Shown: one piece after another, positions 25,982-34,673 of the stretch | How positions within the stretch are numbered: the first letter of the stretch is position 1 | How the letters are laid out: each line of letters begins with the position of its first letter | DNA from: Bacteroidaceae bacterium | GTDB taxonomy: Bacteria > Bacteroidota > Bacteroidia > Bacteroidales > Bacteroidaceae | Length of the DNA: 59,820 nucleotides | Direction: 5' to 3' | Assembly (NCBI GenBank): GCA_024400995.1 | Contig: JAKSLU010000003.1 | Span: 1-59,820, forward strand | Made by a program: the position numbers and the translations under genes | Notes under the pieces: model-generated | The model's database searches: none | Told to the model about the DNA's origin: nothing | The model's input: the letters and a program-made list of their open reading frames with translations, nothing else

Positions 25982-26022
25982 GAGACAAAAACCAAGGATA
26001 AACCCTGCCTGGGTCGTGTCAA
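25982..26022 (+). repeat. Core-less flank unit of the palindromic element
   Basis: GAGACAAAAACCAAGGAT followed directly by AAACCCTGCCTGGGTC and GTGTCAA. It contains both flanks of copies A and B without the 133-base core, so it resembles an empty or collapsed site. A further AACTAAGGATAAGCCC follows to 26037. Confidence 0.75.
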
Positions 26023-26056
26023 CTAAGGATAAGCCCACCCTCAGTGGTTAGAATTA

Positions 26057-26506
26057 ATGAGAAACTATACGATAAAACGACTGATAGATGTAGATCCTGG
26101 TCTGTGCCAAAAGCTGAAACAATGGTGCTATGACCTTAATGGATGTTGCCAGGAGGTGCACAGGGACTTGGGTCCGTTTCTCAACGAATATATGTATCAG
26201 GATGCACTGGAGATTGTACTCGAAGAAAGACAGATCAAGCCTTTTACCCGCGAGTACTATTTCTCCGTAGATTTCCACGGCAAACGTATCAATCATAGGC
26301 ACTTTGTAGACTTCTATGTAAGGGACAAGGCCTTTATTGAGTGCAAGGCAGCCGAAAAGCTCTGCGCTGACCATCGCCAGCAGTTGTGGAACTATATGCG
26401 ACTCACCAAGACGCGCATAGGCATTCTCTGGAACTTTGCTCCAACGCGTGATCAGAGTGAACACTACTATCTGGACACTGATACCGACACGATGTACATG
26501 TTCTGA
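26057..26506 (+). CDS. GxxExxY-type protein, PD-(D/E)XK nuclease fold
   Basis: This 149-residue protein matches the GxxExxY family in outline: an N-terminal helix, HRDLGPFLNEYMYQDALEIVL (the family's G..E..Y region, in variant form), then EYYFSVDFHGKRINH and HFVDFYVRDKAFIECKA, which supplies the D...ExK core of PD-(D/E)XK nucleases. The family's role is not established; small single-domain nuclease-fold proteins of this kind often sit in mobile or repeat-rich places. Here the gene lies between two direct copies of a structured palindrome on the left and an inverted copy on the right, and seems to form one unit with them. No promoter was recognised. Call by pattern, not by search. Confidence 0.75.
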   Translation: MRNYTIKRLIDVDPGLCQKLKQWCYDLNGCCQEVHRDLGPFLNEYMYQDALEIVLEERQIKPFTREYYFSVDFHGKRINHRHFVDFYVRDKAFIECKAAEKLCADHRQQLWNYMRLTKTRIGILWNFAPTRDQSEHYYLDTDTDTMYMF

Positions 26507-26585
26507 TGGCAGATCCTTTGAACGGCGTAGCCCTTGAACCCCTTGAACAATGTTGAACAACACCTGTTTTTTATTGTTTATAGCC
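26507..26585. other. Short spacer with TTGAACCCCTTGAAC repeat
   Basis: Between the GxxExxY stop and the inverted palindrome. TTGAAC-type words recur at 26518, 26533, 26542 and 26552. Related to the TTCAAGGGGG repeat at 11417. No gene seen. Confidence 0.5.
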
Positions 26586-26735
26586 TTAGGGTTGATGCAA
26601 AACCCGATAGGGTGATGATGGAGGTGGCAGAAAATATCTGAGAGCTTGCTCTCAAGGATTTTCGGACAGCTCCAGCATCAATGGCTCGATAGAGACATTT
26701 GCATCAACGCTAAGGGGTGGATATAGGTTTTTGTC
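26586..26735 (-). repeat. Structured palindromic element, copy D (inverted)
   Basis: The core is 26586-26713 (128 bases), inverted relative to A and B. On the minus strand it follows copy A base for base at the ends, but the stem arms differ in matched pairs: GAAAAT/ATTTTC replaces CAAATT/AATTTG, and TGAGAGC/GCTCTCA replaces the 11-base inner arm. The CCT and GAT spacers between stems are kept. The flank to 26735 matches ACAAAAACC..CCACCCC. Confidence 0.88.
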
Positions 26736-26762
26736 TTAACCATCATAAAGACTCAAGTAGCA

Positions 26763-29249
26763 ATGCAAAATATAGGTATAATGAATATAGCTAAGTTTGT
26801 CCCTACAGTAGTGCTGATGCTCTGCATCGGCAGCAATGGTCTGGCACAACGTTCTGAACGCCTGCTCACGGAGTGGGAGTTCCATCGTGGTGCACTCTCA
26901 CCCAAGGCCACATGGCAGCAGGTGCGTGTGCCACACGACTGGGCCATCACGGGCCCCTTCAGTGAGGAGAACGACCTGCAGGTGGTAGCCGTCAAACAGA
27001 ATGGAGAGACGCAGCCTCTGCGCCATCAGGGGCGCACGGGCGCTCTGCCCTATAGCGGCGAGGGACACTACCGCACGACATTCAGTGCAACGAAGGGTAA
27101 GGAGGTAACGCTCATCTTTGATGGCGCCATGTCCGAGGCACGCGTCAGCGTGAATGGACAGGAGCTCATCTTCTGGCCCTACGGCTACAACTCCTTCAGT
27201 TGCAATGCCACCCCCGCCCTGCGTGAGGGCGACAACCTGCTGGAGGTCAGTCTGCGCAACAGTGAGCGCTCCTCCCGCTGGTACCCTGGTGCTGGCCTCT
27301 ACAGGAACGTACATCTCATAGAACACGAGCGCGTGCACGTGCCCGTATGGGGCACCCAGGTACTCACCGAACTCAGTCCCGCCGTTGCAGAGCCGACGGC
27401 CTCCGTCACCATCCGTACGGAACTGGCTGGTGTCCAGGTGGGGCAGCGCGTGAGTATCCACACCGAACTGCTCGATGAACAGGGACGCGTGGTGGGTAGT
27501 CGCCAGACGAGGGTAGAACCCCACTATCTCAAGCACGGTGAGGCGGTGAGTCAGACCTTCAGGGTGGAGCATCCGCTGCTGTGGAGCCCTGAGACGCCCC
27601 ATCTGTATAGTGCCGTGAGCCGCATCTATGTGGACGATGTGCAGACGGACTGCTATAGTACCCGCTTTGGCATACGCTCGATAGACTATCTGGCCGAGGA
27701 TGGATTCTACCTCAATGGCCAGAAGCGCAAGATGCAGGGCGTCTGCCTGCACCACGATCTGGGTCCCCTCGGTGCGGCCATCGACCGCAGTGCCCTGCGC
27801 CATCAGCTCACCATGCTCAAGGATATGGGCTGTGATGCCATACGTACCTCCCACAATATGCCAGCTCCCGAGCTCGTGCAGCTCTGCGAGGAAATGGGCC
27901 TGATGATGATGCTCGAGCCCTTTGATGAGTGGGATATAGCCAAGTGCGATAGCGGGTATCACCGCTGGTTTGGAGACTGGGCTACTGCCGACATGACCAA
28001 TATGCTGCGCCAGTACCGCAACTCCCCTGCTGTGGTGATGTGGAGCATTGGCAATGAGGTGCCCTCGCAGGGTAGCGAACAGGGCTACCGCACGGCCTCT
28101 ATGCTGCGTGACATCTGCCGCAGGCTCGACCCCACGCGCCCCGTGACAGCGGGTATGGACCAGGTGGACAATGCGATGAACAATGGCTTTGGTGCTACGC
28201 TGGACGTGCCGGGCTTCAACTATCGTGCCCACCGCTATACGGAGGCGCATGAGCGTTTTCCGCAGGGGCTGTTGCTAGGTAGCGAGACGGCCTCGACGGT
28301 GAGCAGCAGAGGCGTGTATAAGTTTCCTGTCGTACCCCGTTATGGTGCCTGCTATCCTGACCACCAGTCATCCTCCTACGACACGGAGGCCTGCTCATGG
28401 AGCAATGTGCCCGATATTGACTTTGCCAATATGGACGACCTGCCCTGGACGATAGGTCAGTTTGTGTGGACGGGCTTTGACTACCTCGGAGAGCCCTCGC
28501 CCTACGATACTAATGCCTGGCCCTCGCACTCCTCCCTCTTTGGTATCATCGACCTGGCCTCTCTCCCCAAGGATCGCTACTATCTCTACCGCTCGCAGTG
28601 GAACCGCCGTGAGCACACCCTCCACCTGCTGCCCCACTGGACATGGCCTGGACGTGAGGGCGAGGTGACTCCCGTCATGGCCTATACCGACGCGGAGGAG
28701 GCCGAGCTCTATCTCAATGGCCGCTCCCTCGGTGTGGCCCGCAAGCAGCCCAAGGCTCTCAGCCATGATGGGCGCAAGATCACGCTGGAGTCGCTCATGC
28801 GCTATCGTCTCGTATGGCCTGATGTGAAGTACGAGCCCGGCACCCTCGTAGTGCGTGCCCGCTACGCTGATGGCCAGGTGCTCTGTGATACAGTCCGCAC
28901 TGCTGGTGAACCTCATCACCTGCAACTGGAGTGGGCCAACGAGGGTGAGGGCGATGGCCTGCGCTACGTGACGGTGAGCATCTGCGACAAGGACGGCAAT
29001 CTCTGCCCCACGGCCAACAATGAGGTGAGCTTCAGCGTGAAGGGAGGCGCATTCCGTGCCTGCGCCAATGGCGATCCGACGTGTCTCGAACTCTTTCATG
29101 AGCCCCACATGCACGCCTTCAGCGGACAGTTGACGGCCATCGTAGACACCCCCCCCTCCAACCTCCCCCTAAAGAGGGGAGGCTCAAGTCCAGAGACAAC
29201 GCTGACGGTTAAGGCTAAGGGGCTCAAATCTGCTACCATCAAACTATAG
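26763..29249 (+). CDS. GH2 family glycosidase (beta-galactosidase type)
   Basis: An 828-residue secreted enzyme. The signal peptide best starts at the second Met (MNIAKFVPTVVLMLCIGSNGLAQ, 26781); the first ATG at 26763 would add six residues. The GH2 order is seen: jelly-roll sugar-binding domain (WQQVRVPHDWAITGPF), Ig-like domain, then the TIM barrel. The acid/base is Glu432 in WSIGNEVPSQG and the nucleophile Glu508 in LLGSETASTV. Further C-terminal domains include an Ig-like segment. The last ~30 residues contain TPPSNLPLKRGGSS, encoded by a GC-rich palindrome (29147-29183). Substrate likely beta-galactosides, possibly sulfated glycans given the sulfatase nearby. The CotH-like gene follows after 14 bases. 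Confidence 0.92.
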   Translation: MQNIGIMNIAKFVPTVVLMLCIGSNGLAQRSERLLTEWEFHRGALSPKATWQQVRVPHDWAITGPFSEENDLQVVAVKQNGETQPLRHQGRTGALPYSGEGHYRTTFSATKGKEVTLIFDGAMSEARVSVNGQELIFWPYGYNSFSCNATPALREGDNLLEVSLRNSERSSRWYPGAGLYRNVHLIEHERVHVPVWGTQVLTELSPAVAEPTASVTIRTELAGVQVGQRVSIHTELLDEQGRVVGSRQTRVEPHYLKHGEAVSQTFRVEHPLLWSPETPHLYSAVSRIYVDDVQTDCYSTRFGIRSIDYLAEDGFYLNGQKRKMQGVCLHHDLGPLGAAIDRSALRHQLTMLKDMGCDAIRTSHNMPAPELVQLCEEMGLMMMLEPFDEWDIAKCDSGYHRWFGDWATADMTNMLRQYRNSPAVVMWSIGNEVPSQGSEQGYRTASMLRDICRRLDPTRPVTAGMDQVDNAMNNGFGATLDVPGFNYRAHRYTEAHERFPQGLLLGSETASTVSSRGVYKFPVVPRYGACYPDHQSSSYDTEACSWSNVPDIDFANMDDLPWTIGQFVWTGFDYLGEPSPYDTNAWPSHSSLFGIIDLASLPKDRYYLYRSQWNRREHTLHLLPHWTWPGREGEVTPVMAYTDAEEAELYLNGRSLGVARKQPKALSHDGRKITLESLMRYRLVWPDVKYEPGTLVVRARYADGQVLCDTVRTAGEPHHLQLEWANEGEGDGLRYVTVSICDKDGNLCPTANNEVSFSVKGGAFRACANGDPTCLELFHEPHMHAFSGQLTAIVDTPPSNLPLKRGGSSPETTLTVKAKGLKSATIKL
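29147..29183 (+). repeat. GC-rich palindromic element read in frame in the GH2 gene
   Basis: The palindrome CCTCCCC..TAAAGA..GGGGAGG at 29162-29182 is preceded by eight C (29149-29156). It encodes TPPSNLPLKRGG near the C-terminus. It shares the LPLKRG peptide with the element at 8940-8990. Confidence 0.75.
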
Positions 29250-29263
29250 TACTCTTTAGAAAC

Positions 29264-30709
29264 ATGCACAAATCACTCTTCATACTACTGATGGGCTGGA
29301 TAGCCCTATGGCCTGCGAGAGCGCAGAAGACACTGGACTACAGCCTTGAGAACTTTCGTACGATCAACCTGCCTCTCGTCCATATCGTGACGGAGAGTGG
29401 CGAGCGCCCCCAGATGGAGATGCTAGAGACGGATCGTGGACTGCGCAAGCCTCGCGCCACCAATATCCTGCCTGCCCGCATGACGCTGACTCAGGGCAAT
29501 GATACCATCTACGATAGTGGAGAGTACGAGCGCGGCGTGAGCGGCATCACCATCAAGGTGAATGGCAACAGTAGCTCCCGCCATAACAATCCTATCTACA
29601 AGCTCAAGCTGCAGCAGCCCTTTGACCTTCTGGAACGCGAGGGAGAACAATACCCGGACCGCCACTGGCGCCTCATGAAGGATGCCATCACGCTCAAGAC
29701 GATGATGGGACTGCATCTGTGTCGTATGTTCGATGTGCAGTGGGTGCAGGAGTGCCGTCCGTGCAATGTGTTCATTAACGGTGAGTATGAGGGCGTGTAT
29801 CTCATCATGGAGAACGTGCGCCGCAAGCCCAAGCAGCGTCTCAATGTGAGCCGCAGCGGCTTTATCGTGGAGAGGGATGCCTATCACTTTGCTGAGGATG
29901 TACAGTTCTATACGCCCTACTTTGAGGAGCGCAATGTGACGGAGGTTGACGATATTACCTTTGGCTATACCTTCCGCTACCCCAAGCAGGACAAGCTCGC
30001 GCCTACCCGCAAGGACTCCATAGCCAACTTTATCGTGGAGATGGAGGAGGCCATCGCCGATGGTACGTACGACCAGGTGATAGACGTCAAGTCCTTTGCC
30101 ACATGGCTGCTCATACACGACATCTTTGGCACCAAGGACTCGGCAGGCAGCAACATCTTCATGACACGCTACGACAGCTTGCCGGGTACGCTCATCAGGA
30201 TGGGCAACCTGTGGGACTTTGACAGTGGACAGGGTGTGCCCTACAACTCCTTTGCGAACATACACACGGCGACGAGCTTCTACATGCCCCAGCTGCTGCA
30301 GAGCGAGAACACGGTCTTTGTGCGTACCTACAAGGAACTCTGGAACGAGGTGCGTGAGCAGGTGCTGCCCTACATCACGGGGTGGATGCAGTCCTATCGC
30401 GATACGCCCGAGGCGGAGGCTCTCTCGCTCTCACGCATATACTACAACCAGCGCTACGACCTGAACTATGGTAGCGTAGCGCAGGATGTGTACAACACCA
30501 CAACCCTCATGACGCGCCACCTCAACTGGCTCGATACGGCTATTGAGGCTATTGAGGTCAAGGATGGGATGACAACTGGCACGCAGCTACCCACAACCAG
30601 CCACAACGCAATACAGGCTGCCAGCTGCTACAATCTGCAGGGACAGCCCGTAAGCGAACCTAAGCGCGGCGTGTATATCACTCCCGCCCGGCGTATGATG
30701 GTGAGGTGA
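29264..30709 (+). CDS. Secreted CotH-like kinase-fold protein
   Basis: This 481-residue protein has a signal peptide (MHKSLFILLMGWIALWPARAQ). The CotH pattern is clear: ITIKVNGNSSSRHNNPIYKLKLQ (the RG-S substitute region), HWRLMKDAITLKTMMGLHL, NVFINGEYEGVYLIMENVRR, and the metal-binding-like GNLWDFDSGQG. CotH proteins are atypical protein kinases in Bacillus spore coats and occur as secreted proteins of unknown target in many Bacteroidetes. The C-terminus (YNLQGQPVSEPKRGVYI) has the Prevotella surface-protein tail, like the 328-3219 protein. It lies 14 bases after the GH2 gene and is probably co-transcribed. Its stop is directly against the stop of the convergent LtaS-like gene. Confidence 0.85.
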   Translation: MHKSLFILLMGWIALWPARAQKTLDYSLENFRTINLPLVHIVTESGERPQMEMLETDRGLRKPRATNILPARMTLTQGNDTIYDSGEYERGVSGITIKVNGNSSSRHNNPIYKLKLQQPFDLLEREGEQYPDRHWRLMKDAITLKTMMGLHLCRMFDVQWVQECRPCNVFINGEYEGVYLIMENVRRKPKQRLNVSRSGFIVERDAYHFAEDVQFYTPYFEERNVTEVDDITFGYTFRYPKQDKLAPTRKDSIANFIVEMEEAIADGTYDQVIDVKSFATWLLIHDIFGTKDSAGSNIFMTRYDSLPGTLIRMGNLWDFDSGQGVPYNSFANIHTATSFYMPQLLQSENTVFVRTYKELWNEVREQVLPYITGWMQSYRDTPEAEALSLSRIYYNQRYDLNYGSVAQDVYNTTTLMTRHLNWLDTAIEAIEVKDGMTTGTQLPTTSHNAIQAASCYNLQGQPVSEPKRGVYITPARRMMVR

Positions 30710-30710
30710 A

Positions 30711-32570
30711 CTACTTTTTCTGAATCACCTCCTGCAGGCGGTCGTAACTCTTCTGCAGGATAGACTTGGCGCGACGCAGGCGTAGGCCGGCACCCTCGCA
30801 GGGGTGCTGGAGAATAAGACGGTCGGCATTGGTATCATAGAGTGTGGTACCAGTGCCGTCCTTGTACATAAGACCACTGGGGTAGGTGCAATAAGCAAAG
30901 GGGTTGGTGTAGTTGGGGGAGAGGACATTGCGGCTCCACTCATACTCTGACACCGGCAGGCCGAGCTGAGCCAGCAGGGTGGCTGCGATGTCGCTCTGGT
31001 TCATGAGTGTGTGGATGCGGCGAGGTTCGCGGATAGCACCACCCAGCCAGATGAGGGGGATGTGGAAGAACTCAGGATTCTCATACGTCTGCTCATACAT
31101 GATGCCATGGTCGGAGTAGATGACGATGAGGAGGTTGTCCCACAGAGGCGTGTGACGCAGGCTGTCAACAAACTGGCCGAGACAGTGGTCCGTGTAGGCA
31201 AAGGCATTGAGTACTGGGTCCTTCAGGCGCTGATAGGGCACCTCAAACGGCTCGTGTGAGTCGAGGGTCTGCACGCCAGCATACCACAGGGAGTCCATAG
31301 GGAGACGTCGGAAGTCGGCCGCGCGCTGAGCCAGTACCATGGAGTCACGTACACCCCAGGTGCTACGCTCCCCCGGAGCTAGGTGGAAGTCGGGCTCGGA
31401 GATGAGCTGACCGAATCCTGACTGGAGCATATATTGGCGCTTGCCCATAATGTTGATGTCACCGCCATAGGTATAGCTCGTGCTGTAGCCGATCTGATGC
31501 AGGCTCCGTGCGAGTGAGGGGAGATTGGCATAGAGTTCGGGATTGCGCATGAGTGTCACTGTGGGATAGCTCAGATGGCCTGCCTGGGCACTGACTGTGC
31601 CGCGGTCGGTGCGGAAGGAGTTGGCGTAGCATTGGTCAAAGAGGACGCCCTCCTTGATAAAACGGCTCAGGTTGGGGCATACACCAGGAATGCCTCCCAG
31701 TTCCTCAACGAACTTGGCGCAGAAGCTCTCTAGCTGTATGGCGATAATCTGCGGACGCTGGGTGCGCAGCAGAGTGTCGGTGACCAGGGTGTCCCGACCC
31801 GTGTAGAGAGGAGAAAAGGTGCTTGTGGCCTCCTCGTTGCTGAAGTAGCGGAACTGCTGTCCGTACTCATCCATGCGACTCGTGGAGGCTATGAGACTGT
31901 AGAGAGGATTGACGGCGGAGTGGTTCAGAAAGAGATGCTCACTCCAGTAGGCACTGCCTACGGACATGCGACCCTGCTCGCGGGCACCATAGGTGGTGAG
32001 CAGGATGAGCATACCTACGAGCACCATGCCCACGGAGGCAAAGCCACGTCGGCTGGCAGGAGTGGGCTTGCCGGGACGCTTCTCAACACGGAAACTGCGG
32101 GGCGTGAGCCTGATGGCGGGTCCGGCGATGAGGGTGGTAAGGAGAATGAGGGCCAGCAAGGCTCCTATTATAAATAATGTGTTGACGCTCTCGGCGGCAC
32201 CGTTGTTCAGGTTGAGGTAGTTGTAGATGGAGGAGTCCAGCTTGAACTGCCAATGCTCATAGAGCACCGTGTCCATCGCAATGACGATGGTCAGCATGAG
32301 TCCCATGAGGGCAAAATAGGGGGAGAGCAAGCGGCGCAGGGCCAGTCGGGGGCACCACACGGCCGCTAAGCAGGCGGCCCAGGGCACTATGAGGAGATAG
32401 GCCGCGGCAGCTAGATCGAGGGATAGACCGTTCCACCACACGAGGAGTGTGTCTAGGAAAGTGTAGTCATAGGAGGCGTGGTTGTAGAGCATAAAGCCCA
32501 GCTTGCCTAGGGCAAAGACGCCAAGCATATAGGCCAGTAGGCAGATGAGATAGCGGATGGGTTGTTTCAT
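30711..32570 (-). CDS. LtaS/MdoB-like membrane phosphoglycerol transferase (sulfatase fold)
   Basis: A 619-residue protein with about five N-terminal membrane helices (to about 190) and a C-terminal extracytoplasmic sulfatase-like domain. Visible elements are IAIQLESFCAKFVEELGG (metal site), SFRTDRGTVSAQAG with the likely catalytic Thr, and IVIYSDHGIMYEQ. This is the arrangement of LtaS and phosphoglycerol/phosphoethanolamine transferases, which move head groups from phospholipids to surface glycans or lipids. Gram-negative Bacteroidetes lack lipoteichoic acid, so the acceptor is probably a periplasmic or surface glycan (inference). It follows the broken M16 peptidase by 11 bases on the same strand. 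Confidence 0.87.
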   Translation of the reverse strand: MKQPIRYLICLLAYMLGVFALGKLGFMLYNHASYDYTFLDTLLVWWNGLSLDLAAAAYLLIVPWAACLAAVWCPRLALRRLLSPYFALMGLMLTIVIAMDTVLYEHWQFKLDSSIYNYLNLNNGAAESVNTLFIIGALLALILLTTLIAGPAIRLTPRSFRVEKRPGKPTPASRRGFASVGMVLVGMLILLTTYGAREQGRMSVGSAYWSEHLFLNHSAVNPLYSLIASTSRMDEYGQQFRYFSNEEATSTFSPLYTGRDTLVTDTLLRTQRPQIIAIQLESFCAKFVEELGGIPGVCPNLSRFIKEGVLFDQCYANSFRTDRGTVSAQAGHLSYPTVTLMRNPELYANLPSLARSLHQIGYSTSYTYGGDINIMGKRQYMLQSGFGQLISEPDFHLAPGERSTWGVRDSMVLAQRAADFRRLPMDSLWYAGVQTLDSHEPFEVPYQRLKDPVLNAFAYTDHCLGQFVDSLRHTPLWDNLLIVIYSDHGIMYEQTYENPEFFHIPLIWLGGAIREPRRIHTLMNQSDIAATLLAQLGLPVSEYEWSRNVLSPNYTNPFAYCTYPSGLMYKDGTGTTLYDTNADRLILQHPCEGAGLRLRRAKSILQKSYDRLQEVIQKK

Positions 32571-32581
32571 AATGGGAGAGC

Positions 32582-33734
32582 CTACTCGGTAGGCTTATAG
32601 GTAAGGATGGAGAGTTTGTCGGGGGCTATCCACTCACGGGTTACACGCTGGAGATCATCGGCAGTGAGGGCATCGATGTGGCGAAAGACCTCCTGGAGGT
32701 CGGTCGCCTCGCCGTAGAGGGCAAAGGACTTGGCCATAGCGATGGCATGCTGCTCCTGCATGGAGGAACTGATGCCGAGTTGGCCCTTGAACTGCTTTTG
32801 GGCTGTGTGGAGCTGGCTGGAGGTGAGGGGAGTGGTGATGAGATGCTGTATCTCGCGCTCCACGAGATGGCGGCAGCGCTCCGTGTCCTTGGGGTCACAG
32901 CCAAAGTAGGTCTGCCACACACCACGGTCAGGATAAACGGAGAGGATGCTCTCGACGGTATAGACGAGGCCGGCCTTCTCCCTGAGAGCCACGTTGAGGC
33001 GGGCTGACATGGCAGGTCCCCCGAGCAGGTTGCTCACGAGACGCATGGCATAGAAGTCAGGGTGTTCCCGCCCCATGACCACGCAGCCCATGATGGTGTG
33101 GGCCTGGTGTGTGTCCTTATTTCGTATGATGCTGAAGGGCATGGGTGACTTGCTGAAGGGTGATGTTGCCCACGGCATAGAACACGCAGTTGCGGGGCTG
33201 ATAGTGGCGGTCGGCCCAGCGGCGGGCATCGGCGGTGGTATATTGGTGGAGGCGCTCGGGCTGTCCCAGTATGTCGCGGCCCAGGGGCTGACCCTCAAAG
33301 AGGAGGCTCTCAAACTCATCAAATATGAGCTCTGAGGGCGAGTCGTGGTAGGACTCTATCTCGTCGCAGATGACCTCCACCTCCTTGTCTATCTCCTGCT
33401 GGGGATAGACGGAGTGGAACACAACATCGCAGAGCAGGTCAACGGCACGGCGAAAGTCCTCCTGCAGCACGGTGGCGCAGAAGACGGTCTCCTGCTTGGT
33501 GGTGAAGGCATTGAGGTCGCCACCCACGCTCTCTAGATAGCGCGCTATGTGGTGGGAGCGGCGGTGCTCAGTGCCCTTGAACGACATGTGCTCCATGAAG
33601 TGGGCCATGCCGCTGTCGGCCGTCTCCTCATGGCGCGTACCGGCACTGACCACAATGCCGCAGTTGACGACGGCGGTGGGTGTGGTCTCTACGACAATGC
33701 GGAGCCCATTGGGGAGTGTCATGTGTTGGGGCAT
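32582..33734 (-). pseudogene. M16 (pitrilysin-type) zinc peptidase, broken by frameshift and internal deletion
   Basis: Two overlapping frames encode two halves of one M16 peptidase. The 5' half starts at 33734 (MPQHMTLPNGLRIVVETTP) and carries the zinc motif HFMEH (GMAHFMEHMSFKG) and downstream Glu (EVEVICDEIESYHDSP). It ends at a stop (33117-33119) just after YAVGNITLQQVTHALQHHTK. The 3' half continues in another frame from KDTHQAHTIMGC to the end at 32582 (ALREKAGLVYTVES is typical). In intact relatives about 45-50 residues separate the GN turn from the THQAH motif; here only about 16 remain. So roughly 30 codons seem lost and the frame shifted. A sequencing error alone would not explain the shortening. 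Confidence 0.78.
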
Positions 33735-33762
33735 AGATACTTAAACACTAAAGAGCCTAAAA

Positions 33763-34641
33763 TTAACGTTTGATGACGGCACGGAGGATGAACCAGGCGT
33801 GTAGAGCACAGGTGGTCAAAAGACCATAGTGGTGCGCCATGATGCGGAAGCGCTCCCTAAGGGAGGCTTGGTGATGCTGACGTGTGGTGCCATCGTCGCT
33901 ATGCAGAAAGTTGGAGATGATACTCAGATTGCCGTTGGGCTCACAGGCTGCTACCAAGGATAGATGCTGGCGTTCGGCCTCGTGCATGATGCGTATGCAC
34001 CAGTCAAAGTCGGCACTATAGCGATAGCGTTTGTCCTGATAGGAGAACTGCTGGGCCAGGTCGGTGCGTGCCATGAAACTCTGGTGGCACACGAGCATTC
34101 CGGAACGAAAGTGGCGCCAGTTGAGCTGGTGCGAGGGTGCTAGGCGGCGATGGCGCAAGAAGGTGCCATGTTCGTCCACTAGATCGGTGTGGCCGTAAAT
34201 GACGGCAGGGCGATTTTTCCCGATGGAATGGGCAAAAATATGCTCAGCCAGCTGCGACAGAGTGGTCGGAGAGTGGAGGGTGTCGCCGGCGTTGAGAAAG
34301 AGAATATAGTCACCAGTGGCGAGCTGCAAAGCCTTGTTCATGGCGTCGTAGAGACCCTCGTCGGGCTCAGAACGTACAATGAGTTCGTGGCGGTGCTCGC
34401 TGATACTGTTGCGCTCCAGATAGTGCTGGATGTGAGTGAGGGTGTCATCCTGGGAGTTGCCATCAATGATGATGTGCTCCACCAGGGAGTAGTCCTGCCT
34501 CTCAATGCTCTCAATGGTGCGCTCAATGAGTGCCGCTGCGTTGTAGGTTACAGTGGCAATGGTTAACTTTGGGGAGGCGGCAATGGGCCTGCTGGGTGTA
34601 GGGCTTGTTTGCGGGGGTTCCGCGACAGGGTCAGGGGACAT
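33763..34641 (-). CDS. Family 2 glycosyltransferase
   Basis: A 292-residue GT-A fold enzyme. After a Pro/Ser-rich N-terminus (about 24 residues) the domain begins LTIATVTYNAAALIERTIES and shows IIIDGNSQDDT, then EPDEGLYDAMNKAL and FLNAGDTLHSP, the GT2 nucleotide-sugar and metal-binding regions. The C-terminus has a hydrophobic stretch (TTCALHAWFILRAVI). Similar to enzymes that extend surface polysaccharides. It lies between the M16 remnant (28 bases) and a GT4 gene (32 bases) on the same strand, away from the main capsule locus. The sugar is unknown. A shorter start near the first conserved residues is possible. Confidence 0.88.
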   Translation of the reverse strand: MSPDPVAEPPQTSPTPSRPIAASPKLTIATVTYNAAALIERTIESIERQDYSLVEHIIIDGNSQDDTLTHIQHYLERNSISEHRHELIVRSEPDEGLYDAMNKALQLATGDYILFLNAGDTLHSPTTLSQLAEHIFAHSIGKNRPAVIYGHTDLVDEHGTFLRHRRLAPSHQLNWRHFRSGMLVCHQSFMARTDLAQQFSYQDKRYRYSADFDWCIRIMHEAERQHLSLVAACEPNGNLSIISNFLHSDDGTTRQHHQASLRERFRIMAHHYGLLTTCALHAWFILRAVIKR

Positions 34642-34673
34642 GGGGGTATGGGTTAAGGGTTATGGGTTAAAGG

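Noticed and set aside
25546-26022. CRISPR array suggested by direct repeats
   Set aside because: Only two full units at a 217-base period, each with internal palindromes of 130 bases, no short repeat/spacer alternation and no cas genes.
25571-26713. Integron attC sites (paired palindromes around a small gene)
   Set aside because: The ends read TTAGGGyTGATGC rather than the GTTRRRY/RYYYAAC attC core, and there is no integron integrase in the window. Size alone is not enough.
26898-28250. Long minus-strand ORF of 450 codons opposite the GH2 gene
   Set aside because: Shadow ORF in GC-rich coding sequence; GH2 catalytic motifs settle the strand.
24003-30709. Polysaccharide utilisation locus
   Set aside because: A sulfatase and a GH2 enzyme are present, but no SusC/SusD pair or sensor-regulator; the link is only suggestive.
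33090-33175. Programmed frameshift in the M16 gene
   Set aside because: No slippery heptamer with a downstream structure was seen, and about 30 conserved residues are missing as well, so decay or deletion is more likely.
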